A stretch of 64,000 bases of DNA from Allium sativum (taxonomy: Eukaryota > Streptophyta > Magnoliopsida > Asparagales > Amaryllidaceae): the NCBI GenBank assembly GCA_030737875.1, contig CM060919.1, positions 802,325,160 through 802,389,159 of the forward strand, read 5' to 3'. Positions within the stretch are counted from its first letter, which is position 1, and every line of letters starts with the position of its first letter. Below, one piece after another: positions 10,021 to 22,135 of the stretch. The translations under genes and the position numbers were made by a program. A model generated the notes under the pieces. The model saw nothing but the letters and a program-made list of their open reading frames with translations, was not told the origin of the DNA and made no database searches.

Positions 10021-10569
10021 GCGCATTAATTAATTAATGCCTCATGATTAGGGTTAAGTCATGGTCCATTTAATACTTAACCAATTTGGGCTTGGTAGAT
10101 TAATCGGGGTTAAGTCGTGAACTCATCGTTACACTTAACCAAGTTAATCCATGATTAGTAAAGGGGTTAAACCGTACTTAACCCACTAGAAAAATCCTAG
10201 CAATGGGGGTCCACTCCAGCAGTAATCCCTAGTTTGTATCATCATGACCCTAGGGACTAGGCTAGGGTGGGGGCACGATTACTGGACTGGAGGTAAGCGA
10301 CCAATAAACGACGGCAGGGTGGTACGCCGGTGTAGTTCCGGGCGGACTCTGGTCGTGCACATAGTCCGTAGCCGGAGAAAACATGCACGGGTACCAGTAG
10401 ATCGAGACTGTGCACTCATGTTCATGGTGTCCAGGGGTTGACACCCTAGGGCTTGATACACCCGAAGGGTGGACCCGGCACAGTTCGACTACAATCATGT
10501 TTGGGCCGTATTGACACCAACACGTGACGAGTCAGGCTTAGGGAGCCGATCGACTAGACCGTTTGGGTT

Positions 10570-10910
10570 GGACCTCGTGTTAGGGTCACTTCATGTTATT
10601 GGACCTCGTGTTAGGGTCACTTCATGTTATTGGACCTCGTGTTAGGGTCACTTCATGTTATTGGACCTCGTGTTAGGGTCACTTCATGTTATTGGACCTC
10701 GTGTTAGGGTCACTTCATGTTATTGGACCTCATGTTAGGGTCACTTCATGTTATTGGACCTCGTGTTAGGGTCACTTCATGTTATTGGACCTCGTGTTAG
10801 GGTCACTTCATGTTATTGGACCTTGTGTTAGGGTCACTTCATGTTATTGGACCTTGTGTTAGGGTCACTTCATGTTATTGGACCTCGTATGAGGGTCACT
10901 TCATGTTATT
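10570..10910 (+). repeat. LTR B: 31-bp minisatellite, 11 copies
   Basis: Eleven exact-length copies of a unit starting GGACCTCGTGTTAGGGTCAC; a few have CTTGTG or CATGTT variants and the last reads CGTATGAGG. The 3' LTR has nine copies (17868-18146) with the same order of variants at the right end. The difference must postdate insertion, because both LTRs are copied from one template. Confidence 0.95.
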
Positions 10911-11568
10911 GGGCCAAAGCTTGGGCTAAGGGATCAATACTTGTTTATTCAAGTCATGTTAGTTTGCTAGTACACCTGTGGTGCAAAACCTTAATCCTGA
11001 TTATGCGATGACACCTTTATCTACCTTGTTAGTTAATCATCATGCTAGTATGTTGTTATCCTTATGTTCATTCCTGCTGCTCATGACAGTTAACTTTATC
11101 AGTTTACATTGATTGTAGTAGGGCTTACTCAGTCTTTTTGACTGACCTGTTTTCTTTCGCCTCTTTTCTTCCGTTTCCCCCCCCCCCCAGGTTCTCAGGG
11201 AGGGAATACTGGAGCTTAGCTTGGATTTCTGATAGCTTGCTTGTGGGATTTCAGCTCATGTACGGTTTCGACATGAAGCTAGCTATGGTTATCGCTTATT
11301 TGGGGATAGTACTTATGTATTTCAGTTTCTCTGTGGATGTTGTTTTTATCTAGACTTGTTTATTTGGAAAGCTATGTTGTACCAGACTTGTTTTGAAATG
11401 GTTTGAAAATCTTCCGCTGTTTTATCTATGTTATTCACTCTGTTTACATATATACATATGTTCTTGTTCTGCCTTGATATATCATTATGCATGTTTACCT
11501 GATTCAAACGCCCCTCCAAAGTCAGAGTGCTTGCAAGAGTCACCCTGGCGGAGGTGGGGTGTTACATT

Positions 11569-11581
11569 TGGTATCAGAGCC
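11569..11581 (+). promoter_or_regulatory. Element B: primer binding site, initiator-Met tRNA
   Basis: TGGTATCAGAGCC two nt after the 5' LTR is the standard complement of the 3' end of plant initiator methionine tRNA, used to prime minus-strand DNA. Confidence 0.9.
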
Positions 11582-11766
11582 AGGTGATTTACGAGAAGGA
11601 ACAAAAAGGTTTCTAGAAAACTTTTGGAAAACTATTTTCAAAAAACCAAGTATAAAGTATTTTCCAAAGAAAAGTCTAGTTTATTTTAAAGGTTATTCCC
11701 CAAAAAGCCATTAGCAAAATCCCTTCGTTTTTTCTCCATTCTAAATCTTTCTTTTTCGTTTTCAGT

Positions 11767-12780
11767 ATGGCCGATAACTTTGCTATTCCGTAGGGAGTAC
11801 ACGTACCGGTTTGGTACAGGAGACTTTTGGAGGCTAGGGCGACCGAAGCCGGCCCCGCAAATATTACTCCTCCTCTGGTAGTTGACGTTCCTCCTCCTCC
11901 TCCAGTGGTTAATATTCCTCCTCCTCTTGTCGCTGAGGTTCCTCTTCCTCCTTCCCCTCAGCATCCTCAAATTGACTTCGCAAAGATTTGCCAAGATTTT
12001 AAGGCGATAGGTTGCAAGAATTTCTTTGGAATCGAGACTTATGTAGAGGCAAGGAGTTGGTTGAAAGAAACCGAAGATCTTTTTACCTTCTTTGATATAG
12101 ATGACCGTAGGAAGGTTTTATTAGCAGTGTGGTTGCTAAAAGAAGAAGCTGCACGTTGGTGGGTGGTCACCACCGTTACTAGGCCAATTGAGACTTAGGA
12201 TGACTTTCGGGGAAAGTTTGGACTAAGGTTCCTATCACTGAGGCAAGGGGACAAGACTATTAGGGAATACATAGATAAGTTTAATCAACTGGCTCAGTTC
12301 AGTTTAGACTTGGTTAACACAGCTCAGAAGAAGGCCCTATACTTTGCTCTAGGATTAAACGAGCCATTACATGGTTTAGCCATGACTCATATACCTTTGG
12401 GGGCAACTTTCGAAAGTTTGGTGAATATGGCCCTACTCAATGAAGAGAATAGGAGTGACAAGAAGGAGATCAAGATGAATGATACTCAAGTCAAGAAGAC
12501 TGATCCCCAGTGGAAAGGAAATCAGGGTAATCCAAGCGGTCAGAGCAGTCAAGGCAATAAGAACAAGAACAACAAGGGCAACAAGAACAAGGCAAAGGAC
12601 ACAAGAAAGTGCAATTTCTGTGGGATTGTGGGGCACATAGCCAAGGACTGTAGGAAGAAGAGAAGGAAATTGGGAGGGTGCTTTAACTGTGGAGAAATGG
12701 GGCACTTCACTAGGGATTGCCCGAAGAAGCGAGGGCAAGGCCAGGGTCAGACTCAGCGTGCTGGACCTTTAGGAGGGCAA
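11767..12780 (+). pseudogene. Element B: gag pseudogene
   Basis: The ATG at 11767 opens a Tekay/Del-type Gag whose frame stops after eight codons (TAG at 11791). The gag matrix/capsid-like part continues with a proline-rich stretch (PPPPPVVNIPPP), then EARSWLKETEDL, a second stop at 12196 and an in-frame loss of about 13 codons near 12238 relative to element E. It ends with two CCHC zinc knuckles, CNFCGIVGHIAKDC (about 12610-12651) and CFNCGEMGHFTRDC (about 12679-12720), both with intact ligands. The protein would bind RNA and assemble particles, but the two early stops abolish it. Confidence 0.88.
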
Positions 12781-14860
12781 GTTCATGCTCTAAATACCGC
12801 TCCAGTTCCCGATCGAGGTAGTATTTCCGTTGAAAGCCTTGTATATATTTCTGATTTTCCTGTTCGTACCTCGTTTGATTTTGGTGCATCGCATAGTTTA
12901 TTTCATCTGATCTAGTTGAAAGTTTGCACCTAAGTACTAGTCTAGTTTATGATCCCATGTGTGTTTCAAATCCAATTGGGGGTTCCGCCCATTATCTACG
13001 TGGATTTGAAAGTCTCTATCTTAGTGTAGAGTTCTCGTGTGATGCTTATATTCTCGGTTTCATGGGGTATGGGTTGATTTTGGGCATGGATTGGCTGTCC
13101 AGATATGGAGCCATCCTTGATTGTGAGCATAGGGTGGTGAGGCTCGTGACTCGCCTCGGAAACACCCTAGAGATTTCTTGTGATCCGAGAGGTCCCGTCA
13201 TGTTGTGCTATCTTGAATCACTCGACTCGTCAATGGAGACTCTTCAGTCTGTGAGAGTGGTTCGAGAGTATTCAGATGTTTTCGATGAAGTTAGGGGGTT
13301 GCCCCCTAAGCGAGAGATTGATTTCCGCATTTATCTGGTTGATAATGCCAAGATAGTTTCGTGGCCGGTAAGGCACATGGTCCCGTGAGACGGGAGCTAA
13401 GTAAACAAGTGAAGGAGTTGCTTGAGAAGAACTCCATTCGATGAAGCGTTTCCAAGGAAGGTGCTCTAGTAGTATTCGCTACTAATGGGGACAGTGCGCT
13501 TCGCCCGTGTGTTGATTATCGTGAGTAGAACAAGAGGAATAGACAACCATTACCAAGGATCGATGATTTGTTCGATCAGCTTGTAGGAACATCTGTTTCC
13601 TCTTGATCTTGCTACTGGATTCCATCAACTCAGGGTAGCTGAGGATAGTATAGACAAGACTGCGTTCAGAACTCCAGATGGATTCTTAGAATGGCTGGTC
13701 ATGCCATTCGGTTTAACTAATGCACCCGCCTACTTCGTGGACCTGATAAGTAGGGTGTCTAGGGAGTCCCTGAACGAGTTTATGGTGGTCTTCGTAGATG
13801 ATATTCTGATCTTCCCTAAGGATGAGGAAGAGCACGCAAGACATCTTAAGGAGGTGATGGATACGCTTAGAGCGCATCAATTGAAAGCCAAGATCTCCAA
13901 ATGTCATTTTGGAGAAAAGGGAGTTAGATTTCTTGGGCACATATTTTCTAAGCAAGGCTTAGCGGTGGATCCCGCTAAGGTAGTTGCAGTTCAGGATTGG
14001 AAGACTCCAAGGAATGCAACTGAAGTAAGAAGTTCTCTCAGTTTAATTAGTTAGTTAGCGTCCCTTGAGCTTAGACCTACCCTTCTGGATCAAGTAGGGA
14101 CTTCGCAGAAAGAAGACACGCAGTTAGTCGAGATCATGGACAAGTTGATTCAAGGCGAGATGGTAAGTCACCTCGCTATAGATGACAAGGGATGGCTAAG
14201 ACGCGATGAGAGAAAGAAGGTTCTTGACGATGCACATCACCCGAGGAGGTGGCCGAGTTTGTCCCAAGGTGCATGTTGTGCCAACAGATTAAGGCCGAGT
14301 CATAAAAAGCCCGGTGGGCTATTACATCCATTGGAGGTCCCCGCAATGGAAGTAGTAAAGCGTCACGAAGGATTTCGTGGATGGACTGCCTAGATCAAGG
14401 AAAGGGAATACGAGCATGTGGGTCATAGTAGGTAAACTCACGAAGAGTGCTCATTTCACTCCGGTAAAGAGAAAAAGGACCGCATCATAGCTAGCGACAG
14501 ATTACTTTCAAAAAATAAAGCGGTTGCACGGGGTTCCCTTAAGGATAGTTAGTAACCATGGCTCAATCTTCACTACCCAGTTTTGGGATAGTCTACGAGA
14601 AGTCATGGGCAAGCAACTGAATCTAAGCACGGCCTATCATTCGCAGGCGGAAGGTTCATTGGCAACGTGGATTGGTATTTTCGAGAAAAGTTCTGCTGCG
14701 TGAAATACTTTATAGTAAGTGAACGAGATCCAGGATTCACTAGTGAATTTTGGAGAGGTTGCATGAAATCATGAGGTCAAGTTATGTCTAAGCCAAGAAT
14801 TATAGTAGAGTAAGTGAAAGAGGAAGACGAGAGGCGACAATGAAATGGGTTCCAACTCAT
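12781..14860 (+). pseudogene. Element B: protease-RT-integrase pseudogene with large deletions
   Basis: The protease active site reads DFGAS (about 12880) instead of the DSG/DTG needed for catalysis, and is followed by a stop and frameshift (12913). The frame 12924-13388 carries the rest of protease ([11 protein letters not shown]) and the linker. RT is broken at about 13385-13700, then 13701-14054 reads [12 protein letters not shown] through FVDDILIF to NATEVRSS. After 14054 the rest of RT and all RNase H are missing: sequence jumps to the linker before integrase (14060-14210). Integrase persists as scraps (GGLLHP, VIVGKLTKSAHF, STAYHSQ) with stops to about 14860. The chromodomain is reduced to a few codons. 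Confidence 0.88.
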
Positions 14861-15499
14861 ATTTGGAATATGGGTTGGGTTAGGAAGGGATTTCTTGTAA
14901 TTCGAAAGGAGTATATCCTGTTTATCTTCCCGATCTCTTTGTAGCATATCTTTTGCTATCCATGTTTGTCTGGATTATCTAGTATATCGTGTTAATCTTG
15001 CCGTGAGAACCTTAGGTAGAAACCCTTTGGATGAAACATGTGTTTGAAACATGTTATGCTTGATGTTTGCAAGTGATTGCAAGTGTTTGCAAGTGGTTAC
15101 TCGTGGATGCATTATACACGTTAGGCACTAGATCGGCTCACACACTCCTCATATTGCATATGCATGAGTGTTTATGCTTATTCATGGATGAAAATTTTTG
15201 TGTTATCACATGGATGTTGCATATGGATGTATGTTATGTGCACACATATAGATGTTATACATTATGTTAGGAATTGCATACATATGGATTCATTTCACTA
15301 ACATAATTTGCATTGATGATATTTGCATTAGATAAGGACATATACACACACCTTTGCATATGTTCATACAACATTTAGAATCTGGTAAGGACAATGATTG
15401 CTTGTGGATGATGTTTTGAGTAGATGGATGATTGGGTGGTAGGATACGTTCTTTCTAACTTGAAGATTTCGGGGACGAAATCCTTTAAGGAGGGGAGAA
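14861..15499 (+). other. Element B: 3' untranslated block and polypurine tract
   Basis: Noncoding sequence homologous to the same block in elements A and E: GCACTAGATCGGCTC (15125-15139), TTGCATATGCATGAGTG (about 15154) and GAAGATTTCGGGGACGAAAT. The polypurine tract AAGGAGGGGAGAA (15487-15499) touches the 3' LTR and nearly matches that of element E, as expected if both use the same reverse transcriptase. Confidence 0.85.
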
Positions 15500-18400
15500 T
15501 GTAACAACCCGTATTTTTAATAACCTATAATGATGTAAATCGAGGCAGAATTTAATTCTAAAATCCGAATCAAGGGAAACGGGCTATGCCATTGCGTTCG
15601 TCTCGGAAAAATACGCGAAATAGAGTCCGAGTTTTCGAAAATCGGAGTCCGTATGACCCGATTAAGGCCCAACGAAGTTTTCTGAAAATTTCAAAGTAAA
15701 AACAGATTTCAAATTCAAATCTGAATTTGGAAATTGGGGTTATTGGGCCAGGCGGGAAAATTCCCGCCAGAACACCCCAAGTCGACAGCCCTGTCGACTT
15801 GGTTAGACCAAGTCGACAGCCCTGTCGACTGGGCTGTCGACTTGGCTCAGCTGGGCTGTTTAGCCTGGTGCACCATTTAGAGATTGTGTTGAGCTTGGGG
15901 GCCAGATTCGGTTTTGAGGGCTGAGATTGGAACTAGCGTTTAATCATTTGGCCTAAAACACTTGCCTAATCTATAAATAAGACCCTAACCTACCCTAAAT
16001 CATCATTATTCATTCTAGCAACTAAACTATGGCAAAATCAATCCTCTCATGGCCTCCACTAAAATTCCTAAACAAATTTTTATGAGATTTTCCATGCATA
16101 CAAGTGTTTTTAAACTTGTATGATCATCATTAGCTTGCATTCAAGTCAAGTTTCTATATTTGCATCATAAAGAAAGAGTTTTGATCATTTTGGCTCAAGG
16201 GTTTTGCTTGCATTTTGGGTTTGTTTGGTTGCATAAGGGCTTTCTTATATTTGCTATACTCACTTGAGTCCTCATAAGCATTGTAAGCCCTATTCCTTTC
16301 ATACTTAAACTCTAAAGTTAAATGTATGATATGCAAGTTTGCCATAATATGCAAGTTTACTATGATGTGTTATGCAAGTTTACTATGATGTGATATGCAA
16401 GTTCATCAAGTTATGTTATGCAAGTTTGATATGCAAGTTGTCATATGATATGCAAGTTATGTTATGCAAGTTTGACATGCAAGTTGTCATATGATATGCA
16501 AGTTATGTTATGCAAGTTTGATATGCAAGTTGTCATATGATATGCAAGTTATGTTATGCAAGTTTGGGTTGATCATTTGGCTCATGTTATCATGTTATGC
16601 AAGCTTATCTTGGGCTTATGAACATAAAGCTTCAAGCTTTATGCTAAAGGTTGCATTTTGGCAACATGTAAGTTATCATACCTCTTATGATAACTTGCAT
16701 GTGAGGCTAAATGCGAACTTATGGCCATTTCTACTTGTCATTTAGCACCATGTATCACCAATATGCTAAGTTTGGTTTTATGCATGCTTTTGAGGCCTAA
16801 TGCAAGTATATGAACATATGTACATTTCATATGCCACCATGTTGAACTTGTGGCTTCAACACTTTTATGTCATGATTATGCCAAGTTCCCTCTTTCTATC
16901 CTTTATGCGCTATTGCGATATGTAAGCGATGGGATTGCGTTTGGGGTTGGGTAAACTTAAAAGACATAAAAACATGAGCTTGGGAATTTACCTATTAAGT
17001 TAGGTCTACCCATTGGGAATTTACCTATTAAGTTAGGTCTACCCAATTGCTTGAAAACTTGTAATGTGTTTTGGAAACATGATGGACATGACACTTAGAA
17101 AAGATAAGTGTGACCAACTCGAGGTTGGGTTGAGTTTGTAGCGTAAACCTACCCGGAACCGACCGGCTTAACTAGTTGCTACAAACAATAGGACCCAATG
17201 TGAGAAGTTGGCCAAGTTGTACCTTGGACCCGAGGTTAGACCAAGTTGTGGTGTAAAGCTACCCGGACCCGCCCGGCTTAACTAGTAACCACAACAAAGT
17301 CTAATGTGAGAGGTTAAGGCACATTAATTAATTAATGCCTCATGATTAGGGTTAAGTCATGGTCCATTTAATACTTAACCAAATTGGGCTTGATAGATTA
17401 ATCGGGGTTAAGTCGTGAACTCATCGTTACACTTAACCAAGTTAATCCATGATTAGTAAAGGGGTTAAACCGTACTTAACCCACTAGAAAAATCCTAGCA
17501 ATGGGGGTCCACTCCAGCAGTAATCCCTAGTTTGTATCATCATGACCCTAGGGACTAGGCTAGGGTGGGGGCACGATTACTGGACTGGAGGTAAGCGACC
17601 AATAAACGACGGCAGGGTGGTACGCCGGTGTAGTTCCGGGCGGACTCTGATCGTGCACATAGTCCGTAGCCGGAGAAAATATGCACGAGTACCAGTAGAT
17701 CGAGACTGTGCACTCATGTTCATGGTGTCCAGGGGTTGACACCCTAGGGCTTGATACACCCGAAGGGTGGACCTGGCACAGTTCGACTACAATCATGTTT
17801 GGGCCGTATTGACACCAACACGTGACGAGTTAGGCTTAGGGAGCCGATCGACTAGACCGTTTGGGTTGGACCTCGTGTTAGGGTCACTTCATGTTATTGG
17901 ACCTCGTGTTAGGGTCACTTCATGTTATTGGACCTCGTGTTAGGGTCACTTCATGTTATTGGACCTCGTGTTAGGGTCACTTCATGTTATTGGACCTCGT
18001 GTTAGGGTCACTTCATGTTATTGGACCTCGTGTTAGGGTCACTTCATGTTATTGGACCTTGTGTTAGGGTCACTTCATGTTATTGGACCTTGTGTTAGGG
18101 TCACTTCATGTTATTGGACCTCATATGAGGGTCACTTCATGTTATTGGGCCAAAGCTTGGGCTAAGGGATCAATACTTGTTTATTCAAGTCATGTTAGTT
18201 TGCTAGTACACCTGTGGTGCAAAACCTTAATCATGATTATGCGATGACACCTTTATATACCTTGTTAGTTAATCATCATGCTAGTATGTTGTTATCCTTA
18301 TGTTCATCCCTGCTGCTCATGACAGTTAACTTTATCAGTTTACATTGATTGTAGTAGGGCTTACTCAGTCTTTTTGACTGACCTGTTTTCTTTCGCCTCT

Positions 18401-18796
18401 TTTCTTCCGTTTCCCCCCCGGTTCTCAGGGAGGGAATACTGGAGCTTAGCTTGGATTTCTGATAGCTTGCTTGTGGGATTTTAGCTCATGTACGGTTTCG
18501 ACATGAAGCTAGCTATGGTTATCGCTTATTTGGGGATAGTACTTATGTATTTCAGTTTTTCTGTTGATGTTGTTTTTATCTAGACTTGTTTATTTGGAAA
18601 GCTATGTTTTACTAGACTTGTTTTGAAATGGTTTGAAAATCTTCCGCTGTTTTATCTATGTTATTCACTCTGTTTACATATATACATATGTTCTTGTTCT
18701 GCCTTGATATATCATTATGCATGTTTACCTGATTCAAACGCCCCTCCAAAGTCAGAGTGCTTGCAAGAGTCACCCTGGCGGAGGTTGGGTGTTACA
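15500..18796 (+). mobile_element. Element B: 3' LTR, 3297 bp
   Basis: Same order of parts as the 5' LTR, with nine 31-bp units (17868-18146), one fewer GTCGAC segment in U3, the hairpin pair at 17114-17318, TAGGGAGCCGATCGA at 17837-17851, a shorter C run before the acceptor-like AG near 18418, and the end TGTTACA at 18796. The target-site copy ACACC follows. Confidence 0.93.
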
Positions 18797-18862
18797 ACAC
18801 CTATACTATTTTTTCTTATTAATAAGATAGTTTTACGGAACACTTTAAGAACCAGTCAGCTT

Positions 18863-18909
<47 letters not shown>

Positions 18910-19204
18910 CAAAATATTTCAACATTTGTCAAAACCGGTTTTGTCAAATATTTAAATTTTGTCAAGTATTTTATAACTTGACAAATTTAAGTTGGTTTAA
19001 ACATTTGAAAATATTAAGTTGAAATTTGAATTTAGTTAACAGCTGTTCAAAACTATAAAACTTAGTGGTAAAATTTATCGACAAAAATGTATCGGGTTTT
19101 GTCAAAATGAAGCGTTTAAATACGTATAAGTAAAACTATTTTTACCATGATTTATATTGATTTAATATAAGTATTTAATGAAGGTTATTAAATAAAATAA
19201 CTTC
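18797..19204. repeat. AT microsatellite in unassigned DNA
   Basis: After the target-site copy of element B comes AT-rich DNA containing (AT)20 at 18867-18907. I recognise no gene in the remaining 300 nt. It borders the A-tail of the LINE derivative at 19205. Confidence 0.7.
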
Positions 19205-19331
19205 TTTTTTTTGAATAAAGGGTACTTATATTACAATAAGCAAGTTACAAATAAAGGATCGAGTTGGTAAGAAAATACAACACACAGAAAAAAACAAGTA
19301 CTATACATAACAAACTAAAACCAGCTCGAAC

Positions 19332-19942
19332 TAGGGATGGAAATGGGGCGGATAATATGCGGGGAATACATCCTCTACCTCTATCCCCGCTACCTATTTA
19401 TGTCCTTCGTACCCACCAAATCCCCACTTAATACCCAATGGATTTAGGTAGGGGAATACCCAACGGTTATGGAGGACCCGTCGGGTAACCAACAACCATT
19501 AACTCAAGTGTATAATAGTACACTTAAATGTTAAAGAAATGGTTTAGCTAATGTCACTGTCATGTCAACAATTTAGAAAAAAATGGTAAAATGATGCATA
19601 TTTCATATATGAACAGGTGTTATTATTAAATAGCATTTAATAAGCACAGCCGCATGTGAAAGGATACAATTTGTTAAACTGAATAGACACAGCACAAGTG
19701 CATAACAATCTATGTTTCTACTTAATGTATATATGCCTAATGTACATGTTCTTTAATAGGAAATATATATCAGGTCGGATATGGAGAGAATAGTACTATC
19801 TCCGTACCCGCCTCGTACCAGCTTCGGGTATTGAAAACATCCTCCGCCCCTACCCCATTACCCGCTAAGTCGGGGAATCCCCACCCGATTAGGCATGGGT
19901 CTCCGCGGCTACCCATCCCCGTGGATTAAATTTCCATCTCTA
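19332..19942. mobile_element. hAT-type MITE with perfect 8-bp target duplication
   Basis: A 611-bp non-autonomous element. The 5' end TAGGGATGGAAAT matches 12 of 13 bases of the inverted 3' end ATTTCCATCTCTA. It is flanked by identical GCTCGAAC at 19324-19331 and 19943-19950, the 8-bp size typical of hAT. Both subterminal regions are rich in CCCCGC/CCCATCCCC-type strings. It encodes nothing and sits in the 3' region of the LINE derivative. Confidence 0.9.
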
Positions 19943-20499
19943 GCTCGAACCAAAAAGACACATAAAGACACAAACTAGTACAACAATAGGAAGACTATCA
20001 AGCAAAAGTTATAGGATACACAAAAGACTCCAAGTTTCAAGCAGGATTAGTAGCCACCGAGCCAAAAGTAGCTCCAAACATACAAAGCAGTAGCAAGAAG
20101 ACAACAACTCCACAAACTGGACACTATGCCATAGATGACCTATCACAACGAAAATCCATGGTGTTGCTAGCTACAATGTTGCCATTGCTATGTTGTTTCT
20201 TATCTATTGCAACGAATGCTTAAATGTGTTTGAATAGATATCAGCAATGTGTTGTAGTAGCAACAAATATATTAAAAATAAAAAAATAAAAATAAGAATG
20301 ACACCTCAGCGATCTGCACCTCATTTAAAACACATTCTCAACCGTTAATTCCAACTATCGATCCAAACCTCAGTCATATTTTCAACTTTTACTCTAATTC
20401 ACCCACTACTTTTTTCATTTTGTTCTCCTCCAAATTTCAAATTTTGGATCCCTAATTTTATTTCGTGAATTCTTTCATCAATAAATCAGTCAAAATTCG

Positions 20500-20614
20500 A
20501 TGCTCAGGATGATGACAACCTCTGGCAACTCGTCGCGCAACTGGGTTTTCTGCTCCGATTGTTTTGCCACGTTCTGCCTTGACGCCGCCGCACGTCGAGC
20601 TCGCGATAAAGTCG
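20500..20614 (+). other. Exon-like fragment inside the CACTA element
   Basis: A GC-richer island in AT-rich DNA. From the ATG at 20500 it reads MLRMMTTSGNSSRNWVFCSD and on to ARDKVG, ending at a possible donor CG|GTAATC (20615). It may be a captured first exon or the first exon of the element's own lost gene. The product is not recognised. Confidence 0.3.
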
Positions 20615-21183
20615 GTAATCTTACTTTCACTGTGCTAGATTCATAATAGATCCCACTTTGATTTGGTTTTTATTTCAGCACCAATGACAAATTATTTGTA
20701 AACTCCAATTTGACGGAAGGTGGTAGAGGTCATAAATTTTATTTGATACGAAATGGGGTTTGGGATTGGAAGTCATTTGATAATTTAATTCACTCTAAAT
20801 TCATTGGTAGGCAGATAATGCTAATTACTTGCCCCAGCTTATTCCATTTGCGATTGCAGGCCAACTAGGATAACTTTGGTATAGAGAAAGTTTATGGCTG
20901 TAGTTTTGTGGGCATCTTTGTTGTTCACTTGAGGTGAATAATTAGGAATTTGCATTCCATTATACAACAAAAAAAACTTCCTGTTGTAAAATTTTAAGTT
21001 CACTAAAATGTTGATATTTCTATTGCGTTGAGCCTTCTGAAAAAAAAGGCCTGTGTTAGCTGGACAGAGCTCTATTTTACATCAAATCTTTTATGAAAAC
21101 AAAACTGAATGATAATGTGATTTTTTTAAAGTTAAAGTTTATGGTACTCTGAATTATGTTATAGTTGCATGTTAATGAAGGTA

Positions 21184-21444
21184 TTAGTGAACGTCTCTGA
21201 TATTCACTATAATATTCTTTTTGAGCAAAGTTGTAATAGCTTTAGTCATGTCTTTTTTAGGAACACCATTGCTCAAGTTGGGCAGAATTTTTGAGCAATC
21301 TCTCTTCTTCATTTGAATTGTTGCAATCCTATATTTAGTGTTGCTATCATCAGCTAAATCCTTCTTTAGCTTTTCAGTAAGTATATTAATATGTTTTTGC
21401 AGCTCATTGGAATCATTTGTGTCTTCACTGTTCTTGTTAACCAC
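21184..21444 (-). CDS. Short lysine-rich ORF in CACTA, unknown, 86 aa
   Basis: A minus-strand frame, charged, likely helical or coiled (LQKHINILTEKLKKDLADD), ending RDVH. A diverged second copy lies in 52960-53240, where the same frame has stops. Homology of two copies shows shared descent rather than selection. It could be an exon of a lost tnpA-like gene; no diagnostic motif is visible. Confidence 0.3.
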   Translation of the reverse strand: MVNKNSEDTNDSNELQKHINILTEKLKKDLADDSNTKYRIATIQMKKRDCSKILPNLSNGVPKKDMTKAITTLLKKNIIVNIRDVH

Positions 21445-21564
21445 ATCACCAGAAAGTTGTACAGTCTCACCTTGTTTAGCAATACTACTTACTTGCCAAA
21501 CATATTGGTTGTTTGCTCTAGAAAGGCATATAAAGGCTTATGCAAAGCAATCTAACAATTAGTG

Positions 21565-22135
21565 GTCGATATGCATATTAGGCATGTAGGATACGGTAAT
21601 GCCTAATATCATTAGACTCATACCATATACAGTAAGATAATAATGTATATTATGGTTTTGGATATTGTATATTTGTAACAATATACAGGCATGAGTCTAA
21701 TGATACCATATACAGTATATGCAGTATGATACTATATGCCTAATAACATTTATGACGGTATGAGTCTAATGTCATTAGACTAATACCATTGTGGTTTTGG
21801 ATACTACATACAGTATACAGTAGGATTAGACTAATATCATTGTGGTTTTGGATATTAGTCTAATATCATTAGACTAATATTATTAGTCTAAGGTATGAGT
21901 CTAATATCATTAGACTAATTCAATTGCTACATGACTAATTCAATTGCTACATACAGTATATAGTAGGATTAGAGTAATATCATACAGTATACAGTATACA
22001 TTAGACTAGTATACATTATATAGTATTAGACTAATATCGTTAGACTAATATACTGTATATTGTAGTTTTGGATACTGTATATCCTGCTGCATATACTGTA
22101 TATTGTGGTTTTCTTCTGAAGAGGACAATATTGTA
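21565..22135. repeat. Palindrome-rich ATTAGACTAAT / TATACAGTATAC region
   Basis: About 570 bp built from interspersed short motifs: ATTAGACTAATATCATT, its inverse ATTAGTCTAA, GTATACAGTATA and GTGGTTTTGGATA. Motifs occur in both orientations, so many hairpins are possible. The first 340 bp recur at 53350-53689. Similar direct/inverted motif clusters bind the TNPA-type protein in other CACTA elements, but here this is a guess. Confidence 0.65.

Larger units (their letters stand above)
8190..11566 (+). mobile_element. Element B: 5' LTR, 3377 bp
   Basis: It runs from TGTAACAACCC to TGTTACA, which form a perfect 7-bp terminal inverted repeat. It contains palindromic GTCGAC repeats in U3 (8470-8546), a TATA box, an ATGCAAGTT-rich block, paired hairpins, the shared TAGGGAGCCGATCGA string (10539-10553), a 31-bp minisatellite and a pyrimidine-AG (acceptor AG at 11189-11190). 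It is 80 bp longer than the 3' LTR: two minisatellite units (62 bp), a 12-bp U3 indel and a longer C run account for all of this. Confidence 0.93.
8190..18796 (+). mobile_element. Element B: complete but coding-dead Tekay/Del-like gypsy retrotransposon
   Basis: This 10.6-kb element has two LTRs (8190-11566 and 15500-18796), a tRNA primer site, gag-pol remnants, a polypurine tract and a 5-bp target duplication with one mismatch (GCACC 8185-8189, ACACC 18797-18801). The LTRs are about 99% alike by eye apart from repeat-number changes, so insertion was recent. Yet gag, protease, RT and integrase are all broken, and most of RT, RNase H and integrase is deleted. The internal region is 3.9 kb against 5.15 kb in element E. 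It was probably mobilised by proteins from another family member. Confidence 0.92.

Noticed and set aside
10244..10498. Overlapping ORFs in LTR B, repeated at 17542-17796
   Set aside because: Kept identical only because the two LTRs are sister copies; the homologous segment in LTR A has no matching frame.
10570..10910. 31-bp repeats considered as a CRISPR-like array
   Set aside because: Units are directly contiguous with no spacers, and lie in an LTR of a plant retrotransposon.
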